The notes under the pieces: model-generated | What the model was told of the DNA's origin: nothing | Database searches by the model: none | Seen by the model: only the letters and a program-made list of their open reading frames with translations | Shown: positions 42,731 through 51,724 of the stretch, piece by piece | How the letters are laid out: every line of letters starts with the position of its first letter | How positions within the stretch are numbered: the first letter of the stretch is position 1 | Translations under genes and position numbers: made by a program | Assembly: GCA_041859045.1 (NCBI GenBank) | Contig: JBHELB010000022.1 | Span: 20,205 to 84,204 of the forward strand | Direction of reading: 5' to 3' | Source: JBHELB01 sp041859045 | Lineage (GTDB): Bacteria; Hydrogenedentota; Hydrogenedentia; Hydrogenedentales; SLHB01 | DNA: 64,000 bases

Positions 42731-45054
42731 GTCACGCGGGACGTCCGGCGGGGCCGGATGAGCAGCAGCCCGATGAAGACAAGTATGCCCGTCGCCGACA
42801 AGACGAGACCGACCTTGAAACTCATGGGGAAATAGTAGAACTCGATAGTGTGCTTGCCGGTATCCACCAGGACGCCACGGAAGAGGTAGTTCGCGGGATA
42901 AATCTTGGCGGGCGCCTCGTCAATCGTGGCACGCCAGCCCGGGTAGTATGCGTCGCTCAGCACCAGCGTGCCCGGCGAGGGGGCGTCCACCTCGATGCGA
43001 ACATAGGTGCTTCGGTACTCGGCGATAGTGGCCGCGACAAATCCTTCGCCGTTCGCCGGGGCCGGGACATTCTCTGGAAGCTCGAGCGCGGCTTCTGCTC
43101 GGGGATCGAACGCGGCGGTCTTGAGAAGATCGAAAGCCTCATCCGGTGTGCGCGCGACTCTGGCTTTGCCGATCCAGTAGGCCCGCGGGAACACCGTTCG
43201 ATCGCGCATCACGTCCAGCCCTTCGAGATGCGTCACCAACTCCGTGCGCTCCTGCAAGTAGTCTGGAAACAATTGCGGGTAACGAGGATCACGCAGGTAG
43301 TACTCAAACCCAGACATTGCGCCATAGTTTTTCCAAGGCATGCCCAACGGAAGTTCCCGGTAATAGCGCATGCCGCGCATGGGATAGATGCCGTCGTAAC
43401 TCATGCCTTCCTGAATTCCGAAACTCGCCAAAATACCCGTGGGAATAATGGTCGTATCGCTGATCACCCGCGTTGGCTGGGGAAGATCTTGAAGATAGCG
43501 AATCAACGCCGTTGCGGGATAGGCCTTTTCGGGGGGTGAGGTGGGATTCATGCCGCGCGCGGCCCACAGAAGGTCGGCGGCGGTCAGCAGTGTGAGCCCA
43601 ATCGCACACGCGGTGCGCAGACGCGGCCGCGTGGCTCCGGCAAGAAGAAATATGCCCAAGACCGCGACAATAAGCGCCGTGAGCGCCTGCGCGATAACGT
43701 GTTCATGCGCCTGTTTCGCGCCGATCAGTCCCCACGCAAACCACAGCACAAAACCAACAATGCCCGCGCCGAGCAGATTCATCAGTATCGCCGGCCATAG
43801 TTCGCGCACACTGCGTGGAGTCGCAAGCCAGCGGTCCAGGCCGATGCCCGCAAGGAGCGGCAGCGAGATCAACACCCAGACGAGGAGGTAGTGGTGAAGC
43901 ATCGTGTTGAATGGCGGATAGTGAAACAAGGCATCGAACACCGGCGCGTCGACGGACATTGCGAAGGTGATGACGCCCGACAACGCCAGCGCGATCCAAC
44001 GCGGGGCATCGAGTGGGCGCGGGGTTTTCGCTTTGACCATGCCCAGCGCGAAGAGCCCCCACACCAAGACGCCGGGATAGAGGATACCCGCGACAATAGA
44101 ATTCACCGGGCCCCAGTAGTTGTGATCGAGAGCGGTGCCGAAGATTCGCGGCACCCACAGCCCCGCCACACTCGACGGGGTGAACGGGTAGCGTGAATAC
44201 GCGTCGAAATCCTGCCGCGCGACGGCGGTGTAGCTATTGGCGATGTACTCGGCAAGGGGGAGAATTTGCGCGCCGGCGATCGCAAGCGCCAACCCCCAGG
44301 CCGCACCCGCCACCGCCAGCGGCGCGACAAGCGCCCCGGTGTGGCGATGTCCGAGAAATACGCGCAACAAGAAGTAGATTCCGAGCCCCATGCCAAACGA
44401 GAAGGCCGTCTCGGGATGCCCTGCCAGAAGCAGCATCGCCGCGCTGAATGTGAGCATCAAGAAACCGCGGCGGTACAACGTTTGCGCGATCCATTCCGCA
44501 CCAAGAAACATCAGCGGCACCCAAACCGCGAGATCGGGCAGCGGCCAATAGAGAAAAGCCATGACATAGCCGCAGAGCATCCACGATACCGACACAAAAC
44601 GCGACGCGAGCACGCTCAGCCCGAGCCCGCGCGCGCAGATGAACGAGGTCATGCCGCACAAGAACATCTTGAGCAGGATGTAGAGCGTCATGCCGAGTTG
44701 GATGCCGAAAATCAGATGGACAAGACGAAAAGGATATAGACAGGTGCTTTGCGAGTTGGCCAGCAGCGGCATGCCGAAAAGTTCATACGGGTTCCAGAGC
44801 GGCCATTCGCCGTTCTTAATCGCCATGCTCGCCACCGAGTACCACGTGTTCATCAGCGTGATGACGTCCGACATCATGTGGTGCCCGCGATCGCCGAAAG
44901 CGGGGTCGAGCGTTTCCCACGGCGGCACGCAGTACAGGAGCTGCGCGGGAACGGTGTATTCGCCGTGGAAAAATACGCGAGGAAATGCGATAACCATCAA
45001 ACAAAACAACAACACCGCTTGCGTCAAATAGACAGTCCACTCGTTTTTTCGCAT
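42727..45054 (-). CDS. YfhO-family multi-pass membrane protein
   Basis: A 775-residue GT-C-like membrane protein with about 12 or more hydrophobic segments and a C-terminal periplasmic part. The N-terminal WTVYLTQAVLLFCLMVIAFP, then PWNPYELFGMPLLANSQS-type loop (GEWPLWNPYELFGMPLLANS), and the closing RIEVDAPSPGTLVLSDAYYPGW with PANYLFRGVLVDTGKHTIE are typical of YfhO (pfam Bacterial membrane protein YfhO). Known members glycosylate cell-surface polymers. It lies 13 bases after the UDP-glucose dehydrogenase and overlaps the phosphodiesterase by 4 bases. Confidence 0.9.
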   Translation of the reverse strand: MRKNEWTVYLTQAVLLFCLMVIAFPRVFFHGEYTVPAQLLYCVPPWETLDPAFGDRGHHMMSDVITLMNTWYSVASMAIKNGEWPLWNPYELFGMPLLANSQSTCLYPFRLVHLIFGIQLGMTLYILLKMFLCGMTSFICARGLGLSVLASRFVSVSWMLCGYVMAFLYWPLPDLAVWVPLMFLGAEWIAQTLYRRGFLMLTFSAAMLLLAGHPETAFSFGMGLGIYFLLRVFLGHRHTGALVAPLAVAGAAWGLALAIAGAQILPLAEYIANSYTAVARQDFDAYSRYPFTPSSVAGLWVPRIFGTALDHNYWGPVNSIVAGILYPGVLVWGLFALGMVKAKTPRPLDAPRWIALALSGVITFAMSVDAPVFDALFHYPPFNTMLHHYLLVWVLISLPLLAGIGLDRWLATPRSVRELWPAILMNLLGAGIVGFVLWFAWGLIGAKQAHEHVIAQALTALIVAVLGIFLLAGATRPRLRTACAIGLTLLTAADLLWAARGMNPTSPPEKAYPATALIRYLQDLPQPTRVISDTTIIPTGILASFGIQEGMSYDGIYPMRGMRYYRELPLGMPWKNYGAMSGFEYYLRDPRYPQLFPDYLQERTELVTHLEGLDVMRDRTVFPRAYWIGKARVARTPDEAFDLLKTAAFDPRAEAALELPENVPAPANGEGFVAATIAEYRSTYVRIEVDAPSPGTLVLSDAYYPGWRATIDEAPAKIYPANYLFRGVLVDTGKHTIEFYYFPMSFKVGLVLSATGILVFIGLLLIRPRRTSRVT

Positions 45055-45067
45055 GAGGTCTCCTGCG

Positions 45068-46381
45068 TTATTTCCCCGTTGCGGGACGCCCTATGCTGAT
45101 ATATCTGAACCCGTGTTCGGCCATCGTCTTGGGCGAATACAGGTTGCGCCCGTCGAAAATCACGCGGTCACGAAGCAGACCGGCCATGCGTTCATAGTCG
45201 GGACTCTGGAATTCGCGCCATTCCGTAGTGATCACGAGGCCATCCGCGCCTTCGAGCGCGGCATACGTTTTCTGAGCCACACGAACGCGATCGCCATACG
45301 CCGCCTTGAGCCGCTCGCCCGCCGCCGGGTCGTAAGCGGTGACCTGTGCGCCTGCATCGAGCAGCGCGTCGATCACGCGAAGCGCCGGAGCGCTTCGGAT
45401 ATCGTCCGTCCGCGCTTTGAACGTGGCGCCCCAAAGCGCGATGTGTTTTTGCGCAAGGTCCGAGCCGTAGTAATCGAGAATACGGCGGATAAATCGCTCG
45501 AGTTGCCGCTCGTTCGTGGTGTGGATTGCTTCGAACAGATCGCCCGAGACGCCGCCGTCGCGCGCAAGCTGTTCGCAGGCGCGAATATCCTTAGGCAAGC
45601 AGGAGCCGCCGTAGCCAAGGCCGGGATAGATATACGCCCCGCCGATGCGGCGATCCGTGGCGAGGGCTTCGCGCACTTCCTCCACATCCGCGCCGTAGAC
45701 TTCCGCAAGTTGGGCGAACTGGTTGATCATCGAGATGCGCGAGGCCAACATGGTGTTCACGGCGTATTTGGCCAGTTCGGCGCTTCGCACCGTCATGCTG
45801 AGAAACGGGTTTCCCGTGCGCAGCAACGGCGCATACAGCTCGCGCATAATCTCGAGCACGCGCACGTCATCGGCGCCCACGATGATGCGGTCCGGGCGCA
45901 TGAAATCGTCGACCGCGGAACCTTCTCTCAGAAATTCAGGATTCGCCACCACATCGAAATCATGCGAAGTCAACCCCGCAATGCGCTCGCGAACTGCATC
46001 GGCCGTGCCGGGAGGACACGTGCTCTTGTTGACGACGATCCGGTAGCCGGTCATGTGACGGCCGATGGTCTCCGCCGCTTCGAACACCGCACCCAAGTCG
46101 ACGCGCCCGTCCGGCTTGGGCGGCGTGCCGACGCAGAGGAAAATCACCAGCGATTCTCCGACGGCCTTGGCCGCATCGGTCGTGAAAAAGAGGCGCTCTT
46201 CCTCCATGTTGCGGGCGTAGAGTTCCTCAAGGCCAGGTTCGTGAATAGGCAGACGGCCTTCGCACAATTCGGCGATCAAGGCGCTGTCGCGATCCAGACA
46301 ATGCACGGTATGGCCGATCTCGGCCAGTCCCGCGCCCATGACCAAGCCAACGTAGCCCGTGCCGATAACGGTGATTTTCAT
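45068..46381 (-). CDS. ugd: UDP-glucose/UDP-sugar 6-dehydrogenase
   Basis: A 437-residue enzyme of the UDP-glucose dehydrogenase family that oxidises UDP-glucose to UDP-glucuronate with NAD. Motifs are the NAD-binding GTGYVGLVMG, KSTCPPGTADAV, NPEFLREGSAVDDF and the catalytic Cys in YGGSCLPKDI. UDP-glucuronate feeds acidic exopolysaccharides, in line with the glycosyltransferase and YfhO genes downstream. UDP-ManNAc dehydrogenase is a possible alternative that sequence inspection alone does not exclude. Confidence 0.93.
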   Translation of the reverse strand: MKITVIGTGYVGLVMGAGLAEIGHTVHCLDRDSALIAELCEGRLPIHEPGLEELYARNMEEERLFFTTDAAKAVGESLVIFLCVGTPPKPDGRVDLGAVFEAAETIGRHMTGYRIVVNKSTCPPGTADAVRERIAGLTSHDFDVVANPEFLREGSAVDDFMRPDRIIVGADDVRVLEIMRELYAPLLRTGNPFLSMTVRSAELAKYAVNTMLASRISMINQFAQLAEVYGADVEEVREALATDRRIGGAYIYPGLGYGGSCLPKDIRACEQLARDGGVSGDLFEAIHTTNERQLERFIRRILDYYGSDLAQKHIALWGATFKARTDDIRSAPALRVIDALLDAGAQVTAYDPAAGERLKAAYGDRVRVAQKTYAALEGADGLVITTEWREFQSPDYERMAGLLRDRVIFDGRNLYSPKTMAEHGFRYISIGRPATGK

Positions 46382-46420
46382 GAAATAGTCCCTCTTACTT
46401 GCCTGGATTCGTCACAAAGG

Positions 46421-47449
46421 TCAGCGGACGGGTGGGCCGAACACGCGATCGATAGCCGCGCGTACGGCGCTCGGGGTTGCGGCGACCGGATCGACGCGTA
46501 ACCCAGTTGCCAGTTCCACGTCTTCAATCGCGATGAGATCGAGGGGATTGCTCATAGCCAACACGAGTTGCTGCCCGTCGCTGTGTAGCGCGATGCATTC
46601 ATGCTGTCGCGCAAGACGCGTGGGAACCAAGCGCACCACCGCTTCGTCCAATTCCGTATCCTCGATGTGCATGAACGGTAGTCCGCACTGGCAAGCCAGC
46701 GCATGCGCAATGACTTCTTCGGACGCGACGCCCTGCTCAATGAGCAACTCGCCCAAATGGCGGAACGGAGAAGAGGCCTGCAATGTGAGTGCAGCCTCCA
46801 ATTCGCGCGCCGTGATAACCTTGGCCGCAACGAGAATCTCGCCAAGGCGCTTGCCTGTGCCGTCGACGTCAAAGGCATCAAGCGTGGAGTCCGCGTCCTC
46901 CGGCGCTTGCGGTTCACCGCCCGTTCTCATGAATTCATCGAGGTCGATCGCGCTTTCCGCCTCGGAGTCCTTCTCCGTCGGCGGCGACGCGGGTTGAGTT
47001 GCGCCGATTGCCAGTTCCAATGCGCTGAGACGCGCGGCAATGGGCTCGATGCGGGCGACTTCCTGGGCTACGCGTTCCTGTGCTGCGCGTAGCCGCGGGA
47101 TTTCGTCCAGCCAGGAGTCGCCGGTTACGGCGTGCAACGAAGCGCGCAAGGCGCGGAAATCGGCCGAAAGGGCGTGCAATGCGCTCTCCAATCGCGCGTT
47201 CCACGAAGTGGCCTCGCGCGCCGCATCGCTCCAATCGCGCAGGGCGTGGGCGAGCGCAACCAACTGGCTTGAGGCCTCCCCCGAGCCGGCAAACGCGGCG
47301 TCAGTCAGCGGCGCAGCCTCGTCGGACACCTTGCCGCGCGCCCGCGCCAAGCGCTCGGAGAATCCCTCCTGCGCGGCGGTTACCTCTTCGGTCCAACGGC
47401 CCAACGCCGACTCGATCCGCTCAAACACATCGTCTGGTTTGTCGCTCAT
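46421..47449 (-). CDS. Coiled-coil protein with C-terminal MshEN-type domain
   Basis: A 342-residue soluble protein from ATG 47449. The first ~165 residues are helical and charged (ALHALSADFRALRASLHAV, RLRAAQERVAQEVARIEPIA), a short acidic linker follows, and residues ~205-340 are an MshEN/GspE N-terminal domain with RLGEILVAAKVI...ELEAALTLQ and HLGELLIEQGVA...IAHALACQ, then QLVLAMSNPLDLIAIEDVE. The first motif has Lys where Gly is usual, so c-di-GMP binding may be weakened or altered. No ATPase domain follows. It is related to the C-terminal part of the kinase at 15310-16665. Position just upstream of ugd-yfhO suggests control of polysaccharide output. Confidence 0.8.
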   Translation of the reverse strand: MSDKPDDVFERIESALGRWTEEVTAAQEGFSERLARARGKVSDEAAPLTDAAFAGSGEASSQLVALAHALRDWSDAAREATSWNARLESALHALSADFRALRASLHAVTGDSWLDEIPRLRAAQERVAQEVARIEPIAARLSALELAIGATQPASPPTEKDSEAESAIDLDEFMRTGGEPQAPEDADSTLDAFDVDGTGKRLGEILVAAKVITARELEAALTLQASSPFRHLGELLIEQGVASEEVIAHALACQCGLPFMHIEDTELDEAVVRLVPTRLARQHECIALHSDGQQLVLAMSNPLDLIAIEDVELATGLRVDPVAATPSAVRAAIDRVFGPPVR

Positions 47450-47534
47450 GCTGCGTGTCCCCGTGAAGCTGTACCCGGGCCATTCTAGCACGCGAGCCTA
47501 CTGGGTAAGAAAGCCGCAACTGCGAGTCGCTCTT

Positions 47535-48779
47535 CTACCGCTTAAGCCGGTACAACACTTCCCCCGCCTGCGGCACGAGCAGCACCCCATCTTCCTCGCG
47601 ATTTGCCCAGTCCTCGGGCCGAATCGTCGCGGGATCGCGGTAGCCGAGATTGATTGCCCGGCAGTCCGCTTCGGGAATTCCCGTGGCCAGCGTAACGGTC
47701 ACGCGCGGCCGCTCGACGCCGTCTATATACGTCCCCGTGCCGCGCACATGCGTGGAGTGCGCAAGGATGCCGCCGGGAATGTCCGTGAATTTCTCCATCT
47801 GCGCCAGGAAGTAGTCGCGGATGTGATAGCCGATGCGCCGGATTAGCGCGCCGTGGGTGATGCTTATTTCATTCAGATGCGGCGCGTAGATAATGAGTTC
47901 GCCGCCGTCGGCCACGACCGGCTCGAGCTTGTACATACACTTTCCCGCCACCCAAAGCTCGTCGTACATCGCCGGGGCCATCGCCAGCACGCTCTTGAAC
48001 GGACGTTCTTTGTAGACGATATGCGTTTGTGCGGAGAGATCGGCCGCGGCCGACCATGCTTCTTCCGGCGAACCGTAGAAGATGCCGTGGCAGTGTTTGC
48101 CCATGACGTTCAAACAGAAACAACGCTTTTCGACATGGATGAGCGACGCCGCCTTGTCCACCACCGCGCGCACGGGAGTGTGTTTTGTGCCGTTGATCTC
48201 CGGGTTTGTGATTAGCGCGCCGAGCCAATGGAAAAGATTTAGAATTTCCTCGCCCGCCACGCCAGGAAAGAAGTACTTGTTTCCCCCGCTAAAACCCACC
48301 ACTTCGTGCGGAAACACCGGGCCGACGATGCAGAGCAGATCATAGTCGAACAACCGCGCGTTGACGTGTACTTCCGCCTTCTGGCGCATCAGGCCGTTGG
48401 ACAACCGCTCGATCTCATTTTCATCGATTGTGCCAATGTGTCTGAGCGCCGCCGCCTTCTTCCAATCGTGGTTGAAAATGGACACATTCGCGAACTTCCC
48501 GCTGCGTTCCTCCGGCGTAAGCCCAAACAGCGCATTGATCGCATCGTCGCTCATCGGCGGATGCGTCCCCAGCGCGATCAGAAAATCGAGCTTGGCCGCA
48601 CGCGAAGCCGCCGCATGCAACGCGCGAAGCATCGCGGGCATCGGCATGCTCCGCGTGCTATCCGGCACGATGCACAACACGCGCTTTCCGTCCAGCGCCT
48701 CCGACCCCAGCGTTTGCGCTACAAACTCCGTCAACTGCTCGGGAGTCAGACTGTTTTGTTCTTGCACCAACGACTTCAC
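47535..48779 (-). CDS. larA: LarA-like nickel-pincer-dependent racemase/epimerase
   Basis: A 414-residue DUF2088/LarA family protein. GTG 48779 is taken as start because AAGGAGG lies 5 bases upstream; translation further upstream is a different frame of pdxB. The active-site His in IALGTHPPMSD, the cofactor segment FPHEVVGFSGGNKYFFPGVAGEE with the Lys expected to bind the pincer cofactor, and the His of LFHW are present. LarA homologues racemise lactate or epimerise other hydroxyacids. The maturation genes larB, larC and larE are not nearby. It directly follows pdxB on the minus strand. Confidence 0.85.
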   Translation of the reverse strand: MKSLVQEQNSLTPEQLTEFVAQTLGSEALDGKRVLCIVPDSTRSMPMPAMLRALHAAASRAAKLDFLIALGTHPPMSDDAINALFGLTPEERSGKFANVSIFNHDWKKAAALRHIGTIDENEIERLSNGLMRQKAEVHVNARLFDYDLLCIVGPVFPHEVVGFSGGNKYFFPGVAGEEILNLFHWLGALITNPEINGTKHTPVRAVVDKAASLIHVEKRCFCLNVMGKHCHGIFYGSPEEAWSAAADLSAQTHIVYKERPFKSVLAMAPAMYDELWVAGKCMYKLEPVVADGGELIIYAPHLNEISITHGALIRRIGYHIRDYFLAQMEKFTDIPGGILAHSTHVRGTGTYIDGVERPRVTVTLATGIPEADCRAINLGYRDPATIRPEDWANREEDGVLLVPQAGEVLYRLKR

Positions 48780-48789
48780 AAAGGCCTCC

Positions 48790-49935
48790 TTACTCCAGCG
48801 TAAACCCAATTCCGCGCAACGCCGCCGCGATGGTCTCATTTCCCGGCGCGATTTTCGCGCGCGTATGCGGAAACTCACGGCGGCGCGGGTATTCCTTCCG
48901 TAAACGGTCAAACAAACGTCCGCGTTCTTCGGCCGGCGTGGCACGCAACGCACGCATCGCCGCATCGTCACGCCGTATATCATACACCGCCCGCACCGCG
49001 CGGCGTAGTTCGGCCTGCACGTCGGATGCGTTGCCGTGAACGTCCACCTCCGGGCACTCGGGCACAGGCAACAGCGGCGTCGGGTCCCACCCAGGCGCGA
49101 CACCCAGAAAGCGGCAGGCAGCCTCGTACACTTGCCGCGTGCCGTTGACCTTTCCATCAAACGAATACCCTGCGATGTGCGGGGTGCCGATGAAAACGCG
49201 GTCGAGCAGCGGCACATGAATATCCGGTTCGCCTTCCCATACGTCCAGTACCGCCGCGCGAAGGCGCTTCGCTTCGAGTGCGGCGAGAAGCGCATGGTTA
49301 TCGACCACCGCGCCGCGCGAGGTATTCAACAAGATCGCCTCTGGGCGCAATCCGCTGAGAGCGGCCTCACTAAGCAAATGCGCGGTGGCGTCAGGCCCCT
49401 GCTTCTCAAGCGGTACGTGCAGCGTGACGATATCGCAGCCCAGCGCCTCCTCCAGCGCACGGTATTTGGCGTCGCGGGTCTTTCGGGCCAGAGGGGGATC
49501 GCACAGAACGACCTGCAAGCCCAATGCCGCGCCCACGCGCGCGACGCGGGAGCCGACATTGCCCACCCCCACCACACCTAACGACAGCCCATCGAGGCGC
49601 AACCCAAACGCTTCGCCGAGCTCAAGCAACGCCGCCGTGATGTACTGCGCCACGCTGTCCGCGTTGCAGCCCGGCGCGGATGAAAAGACAATGCCGTGTT
49701 CCTCAAGATAGGCGCGGTCGATGTGGTCCTCGCCGATGGTCGCGGTGCCGACAAAGCGAACTTTCGAGCCTTTGAGCAGTCTCGCGCCGACCTTGGTGAT
49801 TGAGCGAACCAAGAGCAAATCCGCGTCTCGCACGTCGTTTGGAGATAAGGTGCGTCCAGGGCGCGTCACCACGTCGCCCAGCGTGGAGAACGCTTCGCGG
49901 ACATAGGGCATATTCTCGTCGGCGACGATTTTCAT
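48790..49935 (-). CDS. pdxB: Erythronate-4-phosphate dehydrogenase
   Basis: A 381-residue D-2-hydroxyacid dehydrogenase acting in DXP-independent pyridoxal phosphate synthesis. It begins MKIVADENMPYVREAF, the PdxB hallmark, followed by LLVRSITKVGARLL, TATIGEDHID, NAD-binding GVVGVGNVGSRVARV, catalytic Arg in LLNTSRGAVVDN, Glu in VLDVWEGEPD and His in GTPHIAGYS, and a C-terminal PdxB dimerisation domain (GNASDVQAELRRAV). ATG 49935 is inside the end of the pyruvate-kinase-like gene (4-base overlap). Confidence 0.93.
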   Translation of the reverse strand: MKIVADENMPYVREAFSTLGDVVTRPGRTLSPNDVRDADLLLVRSITKVGARLLKGSKVRFVGTATIGEDHIDRAYLEEHGIVFSSAPGCNADSVAQYITAALLELGEAFGLRLDGLSLGVVGVGNVGSRVARVGAALGLQVVLCDPPLARKTRDAKYRALEEALGCDIVTLHVPLEKQGPDATAHLLSEAALSGLRPEAILLNTSRGAVVDNHALLAALEAKRLRAAVLDVWEGEPDIHVPLLDRVFIGTPHIAGYSFDGKVNGTRQVYEAACRFLGVAPGWDPTPLLPVPECPEVDVHGNASDVQAELRRAVRAVYDIRRDDAAMRALRATPAEERGRLFDRLRKEYPRRREFPHTRAKIAPGNETIAAALRGIGFTLE

Positions 49936-50975
49936 GATGACAGTTCCAAATTTGCCTCGAGGATTCGCCGCGCGAACCCGATGCATTCGATTGGCCGCGG
50001 GCTGTCCGCGGTCTCCGCGCACAACACAATCGCCGCGGCGCCTTCCCATCCGGCCAGGGCTACGTCGCTCAATTCGGCGCGCGAAACTTCTCCGCGTTGC
50101 GCGAACGCCTCGAGAAACTGCGTCGCAACGACGACCGGTTTTCCCGCGCGCGCACCGGCCTGAATGACGCGCCGCTGAATGCCGGGGATGCGCTCCGGCG
50201 CGACGGCAAGCCCGAGATCGCCGCGCCCCACAAGCAGGCCGTCGGCGCACTCAAACAAGGCATCAAGGCGTTCCACTGCCGCGGCGGTTTCAATCTTCGC
50301 CATCACCCGCACCGCGCCGCCGGGCCACACTTCCTCCACAGTATCACGCACGGTCTGCACGTCCGCAGCGCTCTGGGCAAGCGAAACCATCGCCCAGTCT
50401 GGGCACAGTCCCGCCGCGCCGCACGCCCTCAACCGCGCACGATCTTCGGTGGTCACTGGCGCGAAGTGTAATGCGCTGTCAGGAAAGGTGCAGCCGTTAC
50501 ATGCGTGCAACGGCTCGACGCAACTCAAGCAAACGGCTTCGAGTTCACTCTCCCCGACGGCGATAATCGAAAACTGCTGGCGTCCGTCGCGGAAAAACAG
50601 GCGTTGCCCCGACTCAAGCCGCGGCAGCAATGCGCTCAGCCCAGGCAACGGAATCTCATTCGGCTCGTCGGGACTTTGCGTACCGACGTCGCGAACCATT
50701 ACCCGGTCGCCCGGCGAAAACCACCGCAGGGGCATCTCCCCCACACGCGGACGCGACGCGGGCAGGTCGATCCAAACTTCCGTCTCGATCCCCGCTGTCG
50801 CTTCCGCTGCGCGTATATCGGCAAAATCCTGCACGAGATCGCGGTCGCGTAGTCCGAACGGCAACCGGAAATTCCACGCGCCCGCGCGGATCGCCTCAGT
50901 CAGCGATTCCACACCGCACAGCGTCCGCCCAATACTCGCGGCAATCCCGGTCTGACTTGACGGAAGTGGCTTCAT
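49932..50975 (-). CDS. Divergent pyruvate-kinase-like protein, catalytic barrel only
   Basis: A 347-residue protein homologous to pyruvate kinase domains A and B but lacking the C-terminal domain. The second half of the barrel is well conserved: VRVMAKIETAAAVERL with catalytic Lys/Glu, DGLLVGRGDLGLAV, GKPVVVATQFLEAF, RAELSDVALAGWEGA and IVLCAETADS. The first half is altered: the potassium-site stretch (normally R-L-N-F-S) reads RLPFG, losing Asn and Ser. Glycolytic activity is therefore doubtful and the substrate may differ. Context with pdxB and an HAD phosphatase hints at a phospho-sugar-acid role. It overlaps neighbours by 4 bases at each end. Confidence 0.8.
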   Translation of the reverse strand: MKPLPSSQTGIAASIGRTLCGVESLTEAIRAGAWNFRLPFGLRDRDLVQDFADIRAAEATAGIETEVWIDLPASRPRVGEMPLRWFSPGDRVMVRDVGTQSPDEPNEIPLPGLSALLPRLESGQRLFFRDGRQQFSIIAVGESELEAVCLSCVEPLHACNGCTFPDSALHFAPVTTEDRARLRACGAAGLCPDWAMVSLAQSAADVQTVRDTVEEVWPGGAVRVMAKIETAAAVERLDALFECADGLLVGRGDLGLAVAPERIPGIQRRVIQAGARAGKPVVVATQFLEAFAQRGEVSRAELSDVALAGWEGAAAIVLCAETADSPRPIECIGFARRILEANLELSS

Positions 50976-51724
50976 GTCTCGTTGCTCTTTCGCCGCGGCG
51001 CAGCCTTGGGTTTCGCGGGCGTAGCGGCGGGTTTGGCCTTTGGTCTTGGCTTTGCCTTGGCTTTTGGCTTCGACTCCGCGGCGGGCTCGGGCGCAGGTGA
51101 TACTTTCTTTGCGCGAGGTTTTCGGACTGGCGGCGTCGGCGCGACAGCAGGCGCGGGATCGGCCTTCGGCCTGGGGTTGGCGGTACGCCGTGCGCGTGGT
51201 TTGCGCGGAACAGGCGGAGTAACAGGCGCAGGCTCTACGTGTCCGGTTCGGCGCAGTTGCGACGTGATCAGGAGCGAATTTGACGAGGTTTCGACGGTGC
51301 TCCGAAAAGTCTCCAACAGCGGCAACCAGGCAATTCCGCCCGCGATCGCCGTTCCCGCGATCACTGCGAGCTGTTGTCCCCAACTCAGGTCTCGCACAAA
51401 GAATAGCAGAAGATGATCCGGCCGCAATCCGGAGAGATACCCCGAGAGGCCGCTGTCTCCTTTGAGGAAGAAGGGGGCCCCCACCACCAGATACCCGGCC
51501 ATGCAAACGACAGCGATGGTCGCCCGAACACTGCGCGCAGGAACGGAACTCGCCGCGATACTTGCGCCGAGTCCGATGAGCAGCCCTCCCAACGCAACAG
51601 GAAAGCCCCAGACACGCAGACCAGCGCCTGTCATCGCACCCCAAACCGCAAGCCCGAGAATCGCCCCCGCACAGGCCGCGGCGATGCCATACAACGTGGT
51701 TTTCGGCGTCTCTAGCGCTTCCAC
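50972..51724 (-). CDS. Membrane protein with Lys/Pro/Ala-rich basic tail
   Basis: A 250-residue protein with about four N-terminal hydrophobic segments (LYGIAAACAGAILGLAVWGAM, VWGFPVALGGLLIGLGASIAA, ATIAVVCMAGYLVVGAPFFL, LAVIAGTAIAGGIAWLPLL) and a long, strongly basic low-complexity tail (RKPRARR, KKVSPAPEPAAESKPKAKA, PAKPKAAPRRKSNE). The tail recalls histone-H1-like or AT-hook-type nucleic-acid-binding extensions. Sequence does not identify a family. It is coupled to the HAD gene (13-base overlap) and to the pyruvate-kinase-like gene (ATGA). Confidence 0.7.
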   Translation of the reverse strand: MEALETPKTTLYGIAAACAGAILGLAVWGAMTGAGLRVWGFPVALGGLLIGLGASIAASSVPARSVRATIAVVCMAGYLVVGAPFFLKGDSGLSGYLSGLRPDHLLLFFVRDLSWGQQLAVIAGTAIAGGIAWLPLLETFRSTVETSSNSLLITSQLRRTGHVEPAPVTPPVPRKPRARRTANPRPKADPAPAVAPTPPVRKPRAKKVSPAPEPAAESKPKAKAKPRPKAKPAATPAKPKAAPRRKSNET

